Shown: one piece after another, positions 1 through 10,479 of the stretch
Numbering within the stretch: position 1 is the stretch's first letter
How the letters are laid out: every line of letters begins with the position of its first letter
Assembly: GCA_001972305.1 (NCBI GenBank)
Contig: BDDD01000045.1
Coordinates: 183,040-247,039 of the forward strand
Source of the DNA: Cephalotus follicularis
Lineage: Eukaryota > Streptophyta > Magnoliopsida > Oxalidales > Cephalotaceae
Length of the DNA stretch: 64,000 nucleotides
Reading direction: 5' to 3'
Notes under the pieces: generated by a model
The model's input: only the letters and a program-made list of their open reading frames with translations
The model's database searches: none
Told to the model about the DNA's origin: nothing
Translations under genes and position numbers: made by a program

Positions 1-142
1 CCTCAGCACTGCTCCTAGCTACCACCGGTTGTTTCTTGCTACGCCAAGTAACCATATTTCCCCAAATGAAGGTGTAGTAACATGTAGTTAATCTTCTATC
101 AGTTAGGGACCCTACCCAATCAACATTCGTGTAGATCTCAAC

Positions 143-1150
143 TTACCTTTCTATAGTTTTCTTGAAGTAAAGTCCTCTACCCGGACTTCCTTTTAGATAT
201 CGTAGGATCCTGAATACCACCTCCGTGTGTCCCTCTGTAGGGAAGCTCATAAATCTGCTCACCAAACTAACAGCAAACCCAATATCGGGTCTAGTATGAG
301 TTAGGTAAATTAACTTGCCAACTAGCCTATGAAATCTACCTTTGTCTGCTAAAGGTCTTGCTTTTGCCATCTGCTCTTTGCTCATAGGATCAAGAGGTGT
401 ATCCGTGGGTTTGCAGCCAAGCATTCTGGTTTCTTTTAAGAAATCAATAGTATATTTCCTTTGAGATACAAAGATATCTTTCTTGGAGCGAGTTACGTCC
501 ATACCAAGAAAATATCTAACTTGTCCTAGATCCTTAATTTCAAATTCTTGGGCCGCACACTCCTTCAAGGTTTTTATCTCTACCTGATCATCACCAGTTA
601 GGATAATGTCATCGACATAAACAATCATTATAGCTTTCTTACCCTCCGAAGAACTTTTGAGGAACATGTTGTGATCGGTTTGACATTGGTAGAACCCATG
701 ATTCTTTACTACTTGAGTTAACCTCTCCAACCAAGCACGAGGAGATTGTTTAAGACCGTACAAAGACTTCCTAAGCTTGCACACTTTCCCAAAGCCTTCT
801 TGTATTTCAAGTCCCGGAGGAATATCCATGTACACCTCGTCTTCTAAGTCTCCGTTCAAAAAAGCATTTTTTACATCCAGTTGACAAAGGAGCCAGTCCA
901 GGTTTGCTACTAGGGACAGAAGAACTCGGATAGAATTAAGCTTAGCCACATGAGCAAATGTCTCCTCATAGTCAATGCCATATGATTGTGTGAATCCTTT
1001 GGCCACAAGTCTGGCTTTGAACCTATTTTTACTCCCATATGCATTGTGTTTTACTGAGAAGATCCATTTACACCCAGTCGGCTTCTTCCCTGTAGGTAAA
1101 TTTGTAAAATCCCATGTGTGATTCTTGTTAAGAGATTGTAATTCCTCCAT
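143..1150 (-). pseudogene. Copia-A reverse transcriptase
   Basis: This 335-codon open frame encodes the copia-type reverse transcriptase (RVT_2), which would copy element RNA into cDNA in the cytoplasmic particle. Visible landmarks are [24 protein letters not shown], the [12 protein letters not shown] stretch and an intact catalytic YVDD box followed by IILTGDD. The usual TRPDIGFAVSLVSRFM block lies near the C-terminal end. RNase H sequence (SKKQPVVARSSAE-like) continues leftwards to position 1 in another frame, so a frameshift or stop separates the two. Upstream, 1151-1507 holds broken pol sequence. This is the best-kept part of Copia-A. Confidence 0.9.
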
Positions 1151-1507
1151 TACGGCTGCCTTCCATTCAGGTTGAACAAGAGCTTCTTCAACGTTCTTAG
1201 GAACATGAATATCTGTTAGAGCTGCAGTGAAAGTTCTAAAATTCGGCGATAACCTATCATAAAATACAAAATTCCCAATAGGATATTGTGTACATGATCT
1301 GACTCCTTTCCTCTTGGTTATAGGTAGATTAAGATCATCAAATAAATCACTGGAATTTAACTCAGATGATGTGTTACTTGGATAAATTTCTGGACTAAGT
1401 TCCGCTTCTTGGTTTTGCTTCAGCTGTGTACGGTCCTCTGCCTCCTTTAAAGCGGGTTTTTTTCTTGAATGGACAAGTAATTCTTTTGATTTCCCTTGTA
1501 TAGCTTC

Positions 1508-2023
1508 TCAGTCAGGTTCAGGTTGGAATGGGATAGGGTCAGATTCGGCTGTTGGTGGTGCTAATGGTTGAGGTTTGGGAAATATAGAAGGAATGGGATG
1601 GGAAGGAGTTGGCACCCAAAAACGATATTCCTGCTCAGTAACATTTTTCTCCCCCTGGATATCGGTTTTGGAATAAAATGGCTTATCTTCAAAAAATGTT
1701 ACATCAAGTGAGTTGTAGAATTTTCGAGTGACTAGAGAATAACAGCAGTAACCTTTCCGGTTTGGAGAGTAACCGAGAAAGACACATTTGATTGATCTAG
1801 AGTCAAGCTTGTTTTGATTAGATTGGTGAACATGAACGAATGCAATGCATCCAAAGTCACGAATTGGAGTATGTGAAATTATTCGGAGGATAGGATAGGT
1901 TGTAAGGAGCTTTTGGCAAGGAGTTTGGAAGTGTAACACATGAGAGGGCATTTGATTGATGAGAAAAGTTGCACTTAGAAAAGCCTCACCCCAGAAGTAT
2001 TTCGGAACATGGGTAGATAACAT
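1508..2023 (-). pseudogene. Copia-A integrase, C-terminal part
   Basis: The frame carries the end of a copia integrase catalytic core and the downstream linker. The core end reads VPKYFWGEAFLSATFLINQMPS and the linker contains DFGCIAFVHV, KCVFLGYSPNRKGYCCY and DVTFFEDKPFY. It joins the N-terminal core at 2176-2386 through a short broken stretch. The segment after DVTFFE is the usual variable, proline-rich linker before the reverse transcriptase. It is part of a dead element. Confidence 0.88.
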
Positions 2024-2175
2024 TAGGGACCTAGCAACATCAAGAATGTGCCTATTCTTCCTCTCTGCTACCCCATTTTGTTGTGGGGTATCAACACGAA
2101 CTTTGATGGATTATGCCATGTTCCACAAGGTAGGGCTCAAGGATGGAGTTGAAAAATTCCCGACCATTATCAGTT

Positions 2176-2386
2176 CTAAGAACTTGGATTTTTGTCTGGA
2201 ATTGATTTTGCACTATGTTGTTGAAACTTTTGAAAATTTGTCCTAACTTCTGATTTTTCTTTCATTAAAAACAACCTGGTTACCCTCGTATGATTGTCAA
2301 TAAAACTTACAAACCACCTGGTACCAGTCACATTATTCACCCTTGTTGGTCCCCAGACATCACTATGGATCATAGAAAATGGTTTA
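2176..2386 (-). pseudogene. Copia-A integrase, N-terminal core fragment
   Basis: The reading contains KPFSMIHSDVWGPT, the start of the rve catalytic core with its first aspartate, then FVSFIDNHTRVTRLFLMKEKSEV. The second residue of the usual DD pair after FI is D-N here. The fragment is cut off at 2386/2387 by the PIF-type element. On the far side (3696-3800) the minus strand resumes with a CEMCQVSKHI-like zinc-binding tail and YKPT, so the two halves fit together across the insertion. Confidence 0.85.
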
Positions 2387-2679
2387 GGGTCTGTTTGACA
2401 TTGTTGTGTGTTGTGTAGAATCACTTTTAAAAACTGTGGCTAAAAGTGCTATGAGTCTTACAAAAGCGTTTGGTAACAAAATGACCAAAATCACTTTTTA
2501 AGAAAAAAAACTGTGTTTACGTGTTTGGTTTTTTTTTTTTTTTAAGTGCTGGTATGTATGTAAAATGACTGATGAACCAAAAATTGCAATGAACCCACTC
2601 CAGCTGCCTCCAGAAACTACAACCAAAATCATCAGCACCAATCCTCGTCACCACACCAAATTGCAATGAACACACCCCA

Positions 2680-3100
2680 TAGCAACTCCAATAGCAACGA
2701 ATCCTCACCACCATAGCAAAAGCAAATCAGCAAAAAACTCCATAGCAACTCCATCAAAAGCAATGAATCAACAGTCCAAAGCAAATCAACAAATCCACCG
2801 AAAAGCAACGAATCAACAAATCCAACAAATCAACAAATCCAAAGCAAATCAAAAGTCCAACAAATCAACAAATCAACGCCAAATCAACAGTCCAACAAAT
2901 TAACAAATCCAAAGCAAATCAGCAGTCACACACCATAGCAACTCCACCAAAGCAACAAATCCTCACCACCAATCCTCATCACACACACCATTGCAACTCC
3001 AAAGCCACTGACCATAACAAATCAACAGTCCCAAATCCTCATCACACACATCAATCGATTCCAAAGGGCACAACAAATCAAAAACTACACCAGTAACGCA
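2680..3100. repeat. A/C-rich minisatellite-like tract inside the PIF-type element
   Basis: Short degenerate units such as AACAAATCAACAAATCC and CAAAGCAAATCA recur many times with almost no G. The open frame over 3108-3368 follows from this composition and is not a gene. Confidence 0.7.
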
Positions 3101-3526
3101 ACCAACCATGACGCCAATGTCCATCACCCATGTCAATTGTTACCAAAACAGTTCTCCCACCATAACGCAACGCCACAAACTCAACCACTTCCAGCAAGCA
3201 TCAACAACCACGAGCCAAAGAACTGAAACCCATATAACCCAACAAAAAACCAAGCCACGTAAACATCAACAGGCAAAAATCATGGCATCGAAACCCAGAG
3301 CCACAGAGCCACCAAAATCTACCGAAAAACACCTCAATCATACCCACAAATCAACTCACCATGTCTGACTTCTCCTTTCCTATGCAAACAGACAAAGCTT
3401 TGGCACGCTTCCTTTCGAGGATCCAGTGTCGTTTCCTTTTCTTTTGCTTTGAGTTCGGTCAAAACATAACAAGAGAGGGTTGAGAGAGGCAGGGGAATGA
3501 AATGAGTCTGAAAGATTGAAGCTGCG

Positions 3527-3561
3527 TTTTGTCAACACAGCAAATTGCTGTGTTGACAAAA
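3527..3561. repeat. 35 bp near-perfect palindrome
   Basis: TTTTGTCAACACAGCAA is followed, after a single A at 3544, by its exact reverse complement. It lies in the right subterminal part of the PIF-type element and could form a hairpin. Confidence 0.9.
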
Positions 3562-3698
3562 TTGCGTTTGTGTGCTTTAAAAAAAAAGTGATTATAAGAG
3601 AAGTGTTTTTGAGATATATTACCAAATGTTTTTGTTTGGTTGCGTTGGGAGGAAAAAGCGCTTTTTCCCCTCCCAACGCATTACCAAACGGGAGCTTA

Positions 3699-4330
3699 GT
3701 TGGCTTGTACGACTGGTTGGGGTAGGAATGTCAAATATGTTTTGAAACTTGGCACATTTCACACTGGAACTTTGAAGAACTTTCATTGATCAATGAAGGA
3801 AAAAGTTTCTATAAGTACAAGATATTTGGATGTCCTAATCTATATTGCCATAATCTAATAGCACTATCCTTAGTGAAGGTAGAAGCTACATGAGAGTACT
3901 TTTGTTTTTGTCGTTCAAGGTGATCAACTCCTAGAAGATAGAGACCCACACACAACTCTGCATTGCTAATCGTCCTCTTCCAGTCCATAACCTGAAATTC
4001 ACAGTGATTTGAAGAGAATTTAGTAACACAGTTTAGGTCTCTGGTTAGTTGGGTTACCGACAAAAGATTAGAGTCCAAATTTGGCACCAATAAGACTGAG
4101 TTGAGAACAATATCCTTTGTGATCACCACTGAACCTATTCCAACAACTTTTGAGAAAGACCCATCAGCAATTCGAATTGTAGAGTTATTAGAACATGGGT
4201 TGTAGGTGCTAAACAATGAACTATCATCTCCTGTCATATGGTCTTATGCTCCTGAATCAACAATCCATTGTTCTATATTTCCTTGTCTAGCACCAAAAGG
4301 TGTTAAGAGTTTACCTTTTTGAGCAGTACT
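3699..4330 (-). pseudogene. Copia-A protease and GAG-pre-integrase
   Basis: Reading the minus strand from 4330, the aspartic protease motif appears as QWIVDSGA, then a TAA stop, then DHMTGDDSSLF. After it come SVLLVPNLDSNLLSVTQLTRDLNCV, the end of the protease domain, and LWQYRLGHPN, the GAG-pre-integrase block. The longest open piece is 3809-4237. The stop within the active-site region alone would abolish a functional polyprotein. Confidence 0.88.
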
Positions 4331-4390
4331 TACCACCTTTCGGTTCAATGCACTTTGAATCGATTCCTGAAGAAGCTTCTGTAATAAATC

Positions 4391-4461
4391 TGTTATTTAT
4401 AATTATTTATTTTAAATTACAAGTTTGGGCATAATATTAGGTTAAGCCCATTATCTCAATT
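4391..4461 (+). repeat. Copia-B 5' LTR, deleted
   Basis: It matches the 3' LTR up to GGTTAAGCCCA, then jumps to TTATCTCAAT, so about 44 bp, including the CCTATATAAATAG promoter-like stretch of the 3' copy (near 8365), are lost. After this the match to the LTR stops. Confidence 0.8.
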
Positions 4462-4721
4462 CACGTGAACAGTACCGCAAATCTGAGATCCTAAGTCATT
4501 TGTTTTTTGGTTTGGTTTAAGGTATTTCGTATTTGTTTGGTGAAAGAATAACTGTCTTAGATGTTGTGAAGTGATTTAATGTGATTTCTGTTCGTTTTGC
4601 GATTCGGTTAAGTGGTTTCATTATGTGTTGTGGTGTTTTTAATCTCAATCAGATCTATCGTGTGCATTTTTAGTGATTTGGTGCGGGAGTTAGTCGCTTT
4701 ACCCCTCAGACTTCATCTCCC

Positions 4722-5060
4722 ATGATATCTGAAAATAGTGCTATGTTAGCACAGGGTGGTAGTGGTGGTCGTGGGAACTCTCGTGGTAGTTGGGGTGTTG
4801 ATGGTCGTGGTCGTAGCCGTGGAGGAAGACAAATGGGTGATTCTCGAGGTGGGTCTAAAACTGGACGATTTTCTACTCATTGTCAACGTGCTGGACATAC
4901 TATAGATTATTGCTATGATCTTCATCCGGAGTTGCGGAGTTTGCATGCCTCACTTGATACTGGTAGTCACTTAGCTCCTGATTCTTCATCTACTGAATCT
5001 GTTCGTCAAGGTATGATGACATTGACCTTGACTCGTGTTGAGTATGATGAGATGGTCTGA
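4722..5060 (+). pseudogene. Copia-B gag C-terminal remnant
   Basis: The frame encodes a Gly/Arg/Ser-rich stretch followed by a damaged CCHC zinc knuckle: HCQRAGHTIDYCYDLH keeps the second Cys, the His and the last Cys, but the first Cys is replaced (FST before HC). This is the nucleocapsid end of gag. The whole N-terminal part of gag is absent: between the 5' LTR and 4700 there is only non-coding sequence. Confidence 0.8.
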
Positions 5061-5099
5061 TCTTGACACGCTAGTGGTCCTTCTGGTTCTGTAGCTACT

Positions 5100-5640
5100 T
5101 TGGCACAACATGGTCAGTCTGAGTTCACCTGTTTGTTATCTAGTACTTCTCAGCCTTGGGTTATTGATTCCGGTTGTACAAACCACATGACAGGTGATAA
5201 AAATATTCTTTCTAATACAACCCCTAGCCCATTTACCACTGTCACCTTGGCTGATGGTTCCAAGTCCAAATTGGCTAGTACAGGTTCTGCCATATTGAGT
5301 CCTTCTCTCTCCTTATCCTTCGTTTATCATGTTCCAAACTTTCCTTACAGTTTGCTGTCTATTAGTCATCTTACTCGTGATGTTGATTGTATTGTTTGGT
5401 TTTCTGCCACTTTTTGTGTTTTTTAGGATCGGAAGACTGGACGCCGGATCGGTGGTGGGCGTGAGTATGGTGGACTTTATTTTTTGGATCATGATATTGT
5501 GGTTGTTGCTGCTACTGTTCACAAGACAAATGATGCCTTCTAACTACATTGCTGTCTTGGTCATCCATTAGCAGATGTACTTCGTCAGTTTACTTCTTCG
5601 TCGTTGTCGAGTCTTTAGTTTAATTGTGACACATGTCAGT
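5100..5640 (+). pseudogene. Copia-B protease and GAG-pre-integrase
   Basis: The protease reads QPWVIDSGCTNHMTGDKN, the active-site DSG being intact, and continues to YHVPNFPYSLLSISHLTRDVDC. A stop follows at about 5424. The GAG-pre-integrase segment to 5650 (DRKTGRRIGGG) is broken by further frame changes before the integrase opens at 5658. Confidence 0.85.
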
Positions 5641-5657
5641 TAGGTAAACATCATCGT

Positions 5658-6380
5658 GTGTCTTTCCCTCCTCGAGATGTGAGGCGTGTTTCTCAACCAT
5701 TTGAGTTAGTCCACTCAGATATTTGGGGTCCTTGTCATGAGTCTTCTTTGGGTGTTAAGTACTTTGTTACTTTTATTGACGACTATAGTCGTACAACTTG
5801 GTCATATTTAATAAAAGATCGTACTGAAGTTTTTCAATCTTTTTGTACATTTTATGCTGAAATTCTTAATCAATATGGTGTATTTGTTAAATGTCTGCGT
5901 ACTGATAATGCACGTGAATATTTCTCTACTTCTCAGTTTATCCCTTTTCTCGAGTCCTGTGGCATACTTCACCATAGTTCTTGCGCTTATATTCTTCAAC
6001 AAAATGGGGTAGCTGAACGCAAGAATCGTCATTTATTGGATGTTGCCCGTTGTTTGCTTATTCACACAAATATGCCTAAATCCTTTTGGGGATATGCACT
6101 TCTGACCTCCTGTTACATTATAAATCGTCTTCCATCATCTGTATTGAATGGAGCTATTCCTTATACTATTCTTCATCTGGATCGACCTCTTTGGTCTATT
6201 CGGCCTCTGGTATTTGGGTGCGTTTGTTTTGTTCATTTATTGACGCTTGATGTTGACAAATTATCTCCTAGAGCTGAAAAATGTATTTTTGTGGGTTATT
6301 CAAAAACTCAAAAGGGATATGTTTGTTATAGTCCAAATCGACGTCATGTAACTGTATCTGCTGACGTGACTTTTTTTTAG
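5658..6380 (+). pseudogene. Copia-B integrase
   Basis: A 240-codon frame covers most of a copia integrase core. The catalytic triad can be placed: the first Asp in HSDIWGPC, the second in LRTDNAREYF, and the Glu in [10 protein letters not shown]. Downstream are WGYALLTSCYIINRLPSSV, FGCVCFVHLL and KCIFVGYSKTQKGYVCY. The frame ends at a TAG right after SADVTFF, where related elements read on, so it is cut off from the reverse transcriptase. Confidence 0.9.
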
Positions 6381-6628
6381 GATCAAGCGTATTATAACAT
6401 AGATCCACAGCCAGAATCTTCTACTTTGGAGCTTCCTCTATCCATTGTTCCTCAGTCAGAGCCAAAACCTTTATAGGTATATACTCGTAGACACCAATCT
6501 GTTACACAATCAATTGATCCTCCGCAGAAGTATGATCCACCACCACTGGCGCCTATCTCTGATCCACCTAAATATGAGTTACCCATTATTATCCACCCGA
6601 GTCTGGGTCGTCCATTGCTGATCTACCT

Positions 6629-7697
6629 GTGTCTGAGTCGCCCGTAGCTCATCGTACACGTTCTAAAAAAGGAACCCGGTATCCTTTATCACACTTTGTG
6701 TCTTACGCTAACCTCTCACCTGATATGTCTGCTTTTGTATCATCTATTTCTTCTGTGTCTGTGCCTAGTAGCGTGCAGGAAGCTTTGGCTCATCTAGGTT
6801 GGACCTGTGCAATGGAGAATGAAATGACTGCATTACGTGCTAATAACACTTGGGATCTTGTATTGGGTCATTGTGGTTAAATATCATCTCGATGGTACAA
6901 TAGAAAGGTTGAAGGCTCGTCTAGTGGCCAAAGGATATACTCAAACCTATGGCGTTGATTATGATGAGACGTTCTCTTCGGTGGCCAAAATTCCTTCTGT
7001 TCGTATTCCTGTATCCTTGGCTGTTCGTTTTCATTGGCATATACATCAGTTGGACGTGAAGAATGCCTTCCTTCATGGTGATCTTCATGAAGAAGTATAT
7101 ATGGAGCAACCACCTGAGTTTGTTGCTCATGGGGAGAAAGTTTGTAGGTTACGGAAGGCTTTAGATGGTCTGAAACAATCTCCTCGTGCTTGGTTTGGGA
7201 GACTTAGTGATGGTGTGCTTAAGTTTGGCATGAAATGGTGCAGTGTTGATCACTCAGTTTTCAGTATGTCCTCCTCAGATGGATGCTTTATTCTCTTGGT
7301 TTAAGTGAATGATATTATTGTTACTGGAAGTGATGTTAGAGGCATACAGCGACTCTAGCAGTTTTTGCAATGTGGGTTTAGTACTAAAGATTTAGATCAC
7401 TTGCATTATTTTTTGGGTATTGAGGTGGCGTATTCTGATGTTGGTATTGCTCTTTCACAGAGAAAGTATACTCTTGATATCTTAGGAGATGTAGGGCTTC
7501 GTGGTAGTAAACTTGGTGATACTCCTATGGATCCCAGTGTGAAACTCGATAATGAACAAGGTGATCTTTTGCATGACCCTGAAAAATATCGACGATTAGT
7601 TGGCAAGTTGAATTATCTCACTATTACTCGTCCAGATATTTCTTTTACTGTTAGTTTGGTTAGCCAGTTCATGAGTGCTCCTTGTACCCCTCATTGA
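6629..7697 (+). pseudogene. Copia-B reverse transcriptase with destroyed YVDD box
   Basis: Three overlapping frames together give a copia reverse transcriptase. The first (6629-6880) carries the linker and NNTWDLV, the second (6837-7304) [21 protein letters not shown] and [22 protein letters not shown], the third (7365-7697) [13 protein letters not shown] and TRPDISFTVSLVSQFM. A frameshift near 6850 separates the first two. At 7303-7314 the catalytic YVDD is changed to stop-V-N-D, so the tyrosine codon is a TAA and the first catalytic aspartate is Asn. Confidence 0.9.
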
Positions 7698-8260
7698 CAG
7701 GCAGTTCTACAAATCGTTAGGTATTTAAAAAGAGCTCCTGATCAAGGTTTAGTATTTTGAGATCGAGGACATCTTCATATATCTGGATACTCTGATCCAG
7801 ATGCATCGGAGGTTGTAGGATACTTAGATGCAGATTGGGTAGGATGTCCTATTGATCGTCATTCCACTTCAGGTTACTGTGTCTTTCTTGGAGGGAATCT
7901 TATGTCATGGAAGAGCAAGAAGCAACCCATAGTTTCCCGCTCTAGTGCTGAATCAGAATATCGAGCGATGGCTAATGTCTCCGGAGAACTACAGTGCATC
8001 CGAATGTTGTTTGCTGAAATTGGATTGCCAATGCAAAGATCGTCAATCCTTCATTGTGATAACCAGTCAGCTATGCATATTGCCAGTAATCTTGTCTTTC
8101 ATGAATGAACAAAGCATATTGAAGTGGATTGTCATTTTGTTCATGAGAAAGTGAAGTGTGGAGATATTCAACTAGTTCATACACGGTCTGAAGAACAGTT
8201 AGCTGATGTAGTGCTCGTATTTCATATATTTGTAATAAGTTAGGTCTGTTTGATATGTAT
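7690..8260 (+). pseudogene. Copia-B RNase H
   Basis: The frame 7902-8108 carries SKKQPIVSRSSAESEYRAMANV and LHCDNQSAMHIASNLVFHE, the conserved heart of copia RNase H. The stretch before (DADWVGCPIDRHST region, about 7820-7865) and the [14 protein letters not shown] tail (8108-8155) are in frame but interrupted by stops. It ends close to the purine tract of the 3' LTR. Confidence 0.87.
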
Positions 8261-8280
8261 GCCCCAACTTTAGAGGGAAG

Positions 8281-8423
8281 TGTTATTTATAATTATTTAT
8301 TTTAAGTTACAAGTTTGGCCTAATAATAGGTTAAGCCCATATTACTGTGAAGGCCTAACATTAGCCTATATAAATAGTGGAATTATCTCAATACAATGCA
8401 GAAGAGATTATTATCTGTTTACA
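8281..8423 (+). repeat. Copia-B 3' LTR
   Basis: 143 bp, TGTTATTTAT to TTTACA, containing the TATA-like CCTATATAAATAG near 8365. The target duplication AAATC follows at once. Confidence 0.88.
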
Positions 8424-8428
8424 AAATC

Positions 8429-9430
8429 CATTTGTTCTTTGTTGAATGGACTGTGTTTGGCATGGGCAAGGGTCAGGGTTTCAGCAGCTGCAAGATTTCC
8501 CCTGTTGTCATATTCTTTTGGAATTTGGGTTTTCCAATCAGTTGGTCTCCCATGCAGTTTCCAGCATAAATCTTTTGTGTGTCCTGTTCGGTGGTAGTGT
8601 TCACACCAAGGTCTATTGTTTCTCCGTTGTTGGGTATTGCTGGAACTCTGTCCATGGTTGGTAGTAAGTGCAAAACTCTCAGCTGAAGCAGGGATTTTTG
8701 TTCCTAATCCCAACATAATCTTTCTACGGCTTTCTTCTCAACGCACCTCAGAGAAGACTTCACAGACACTAGATAGAGGCTTAATGCTGAGTATTCTACC
8801 ACGAACCTCATCAAGTTCTTTGTTTAGACCAAGAAGAAATTTGTAGATTCTCTCCTCTAAAATCTTCTTGTATTGCTGATTATCCTAGGGACTGTGCCAT
8901 TTAATATCCTCAAGCATGTCCAATTGTTGCCAATAACGTGTAAGAGCAATGAAATAATCAGTAATAGTCATCTCCCCCTGTCTTAGATCATGCAAAATTC
9001 GTTTAATCTCAAAAACAATAAACGTATTGTCCTTATTTGAGTACGTTTCCCTAGTTGCATCCCAGATTTCCTCGGCGGTTTGATAGTACATGAAGTTCTC
9101 CCCCATCTCATTTCTCATTGAATTCAATAACCAAAACATGACCATGTGGTTTTCTACCTTCCACATCCGGTATCTAGCACTGCTTTCATCCTGTGGAACA
9201 GTTATTCCAATGATGTAGTCCTCCTTGCCTTTTCTGCAAATAAAGATTATAACTGAGTGTGACCACTGGTTGTAGTTGTTACCGTAGAATTTATGGCCGG
9301 TAATAGGGAGAAGACTATTTTCAGAAGTAATAATAGGTTGAAGATTAGAAGGAAGAGGATTTGGAGAAGGTTCGGCAACACTGCTCTCTGATTCGCTAGT
9401 AGTCATGGCAGATCTAGGGAATTTAGTCAT
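8429..9430 (-). pseudogene. Copia-A gag
   Basis: The N-terminal frame (9430-8885, 181 codons) is a typical copia gag: ITGHKFYGNNYNQWSHSV, WLLNSMRNEMGENFMYYQTAEEIWDATRETYS and IKRILHDLRQGEMTITDYF. After a stop at 8885 the reading continues to 8411-8716, which ends with a zinc knuckle CEHYHRTGHTKDLCWKLHG in which the second Cys is Tyr. Gag would coat the element RNA in the particle. The start codon sits only two bases downstream of the primer-binding site; a later ATG at 9406 may be the real start. Copia-B cuts the frame at 8428. Confidence 0.85.
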
Positions 9431-9431
9431 C

Positions 9432-9443
9432 GCTCTGATACCA
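9432..9443 (-). promoter_or_regulatory. Copia-A primer-binding site
   Basis: On the minus strand this reads TGGTATCAGAGC, complementary to the 3' end of initiator tRNA-Met, directly after the 5' LTR. Confidence 0.88.
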
Positions 9444-9673
9444 TGAAGAAAATGGTGGAATATTGTAGACTATTTTTATTTCTCTTTTTCTCGAGTAAAA
9501 GAACCAGATTACACGAGTTTATATACACACTAGATTTCTCCTAGCCAATAAAAACAGAAGATTACAATCTATAAAAAGTCTCCCTTAATATTGGAACTAA
9601 ATCAGTCAGCTGTAGGAAAATCATTTCCTCTTAATAAGGTAACAATCTAATCTAAAAAATGACAGAAAATACA
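9444..9673 (-). repeat. Copia-A 5' LTR
   Basis: About 230 bp. On the minus strand it begins TGTATTTTCTGTC and ends with CTTCA next to the primer-binding site. The outer edge at 9673 is where gypsy integrase coding sequence resumes. Confidence 0.8.
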
Positions 9674-10479
9674 GATGTATTCTGGTTTGGTTTTCAACAC
9701 TTATGATGCTACTCATGTTGCGAAGCTATTCTTTCAAGAAGTTGTGAGGCTACATGGAGTTCCACGATCCATTACTTCCAATCGTGACAGTAAGTTCTTA
9801 TCTCACTTTTGGCTTACTTTGTGCAAAAGGTTCGATGCAAGTTTGAATTTTAGTAGCACTGCCTCAAACCGATGGGCAAACGAGGTATTGAACAGGACCT
9901 TGGGAACCTGATTCGTAGCATTTGTGAAAAGAAGCTGAAGCAATGGGATAATGCATTAGCTCAAGCTGAGTTTGCTTACAATAGTGCGATCCATAACTCA
10001 ACTGGAGAGTCACCTTTATTTGTGGTGTACACAAAAGTTCCAAGACATGCACTAGACTTGGTTAAATTGCCAAAGATTCCTGGAATTAGCAGCATTGCAG
10101 CAACTAATGTGGCAGATCAAGTACAATCAATTCAAAAAGAAGTGAAGAAAAGGCTTGAAGAGTCTAATGCAAAATATAAAGCTACAGCTGATAATCATCG
10201 CCAGTATAAAGTGTTCCCAAAAGGTGGCATGGTAATGGTATATTTGCGAAAGGAAAGATTTCTTGTGGGGACTTATAACGAGCTGAAGCAAAAGAAATAT
10301 GGGCCTTACAAAATCTTGAAGAAGATCAATGACAATGCTTATGTGTTGGATCTTCCTGCTAATATGGAAATATCCAAGACTTTCAATACAGCAGATTTAT
10401 GAGTATCATCTGCCCAGTGAACCACATTATCCAGAGATCAGCTCGAGGACGAGTTTTTCCTCAAGTAGAGGGGACTCAT
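9674..10479 (+). pseudogene. Gypsy integrase, C-terminal part
   Basis: Two frames (9675-9911 and 9872-10402) encode a Ty3/gypsy integrase. The first carries [18 protein letters not shown] and [11 protein letters not shown] with the second catalytic Asp, then NEVLNRTLG with the catalytic Glu. A frameshift near 9880 moves to the second frame: [26 protein letters not shown], then the C-terminal module [22 protein letters not shown] and FNTADL. After a stop, remnants of EYHLPSEPHYPEISSRTS continue to the polypurine tract. The N-terminal part was displaced leftwards by Copia-A and is outside the window. Confidence 0.9.

Larger units (their letters stand above)
2387..3695. mobile_element. PIF/Harbinger (Tourist-like) non-autonomous element
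   Basis: Insertion of 1,309 bp splitting the Copia-A integrase frame. The left end reads GGGTCTGTTTGACATTG and the right end, on the other strand, GCTCCCGTTTGGTAATGCG: imperfect terminal inverted repeats of the GTTTGG type known for PIF/Harbinger elements. TTA flanks both ends (2384-2386 and 3696-3698), the 3 bp duplication typical of that superfamily. The interior has no transposase-like frame. From 2680 to 3360 it is A/C-rich with many AACAAATC/AAAGCAAATC repeats, and a 35 bp near-perfect palindrome sits at 3527-3561. Confidence 0.8.
4391..8423 (+). mobile_element. Copia-B: copia element with 5 bp target duplication
   Basis: A 4,033 bp plus-strand copia element inserted in the Copia-A gag. 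The ends are TGTTATTTATAATTATTTAT at 4391 and TTTACA at 8423, flanked on both sides by AAATC (4386-4390 and 8424-8428). The 3' LTR is 143 bp (8281-8423), preceded by the purine tract TTTAGAGGGAAG. The 5' LTR (4391 to about 4461) starts alike but has lost an internal piece and its end, and no PBS can be seen. Most of gag is also missing. The order gag remnant, protease, integrase, reverse transcriptase, RNase H is normal for copia. Confidence 0.92.
1..9673 (-). mobile_element. Copia-A: Ty1/copia retrotransposon, 3' end outside window
   Basis: Minus-strand copia element read from its 5' LTR (9673-9444) through primer-binding site (9432-9443), gag (9430 to 8429), protease, GAG-pre-integrase, integrase, reverse transcriptase and the start of RNase H at the left edge. 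Removing Copia-B (4391-8423) and the PIF-type element (2387-3695) restores one gag-pol order, so both are later insertions. Copia-A itself interrupts a gypsy integrase that resumes at 9674. Stops and frameshifts show it is dead. Its 3' LTR lies left of the window, so its own target duplication cannot be checked. Confidence 0.9.

Noticed and set aside
3108-3368. 86-codon plus-strand frame
   Set aside because: Lies in the A/C-rich core of the PIF-type element; Thr/His/Gln/Lys content follows base composition.
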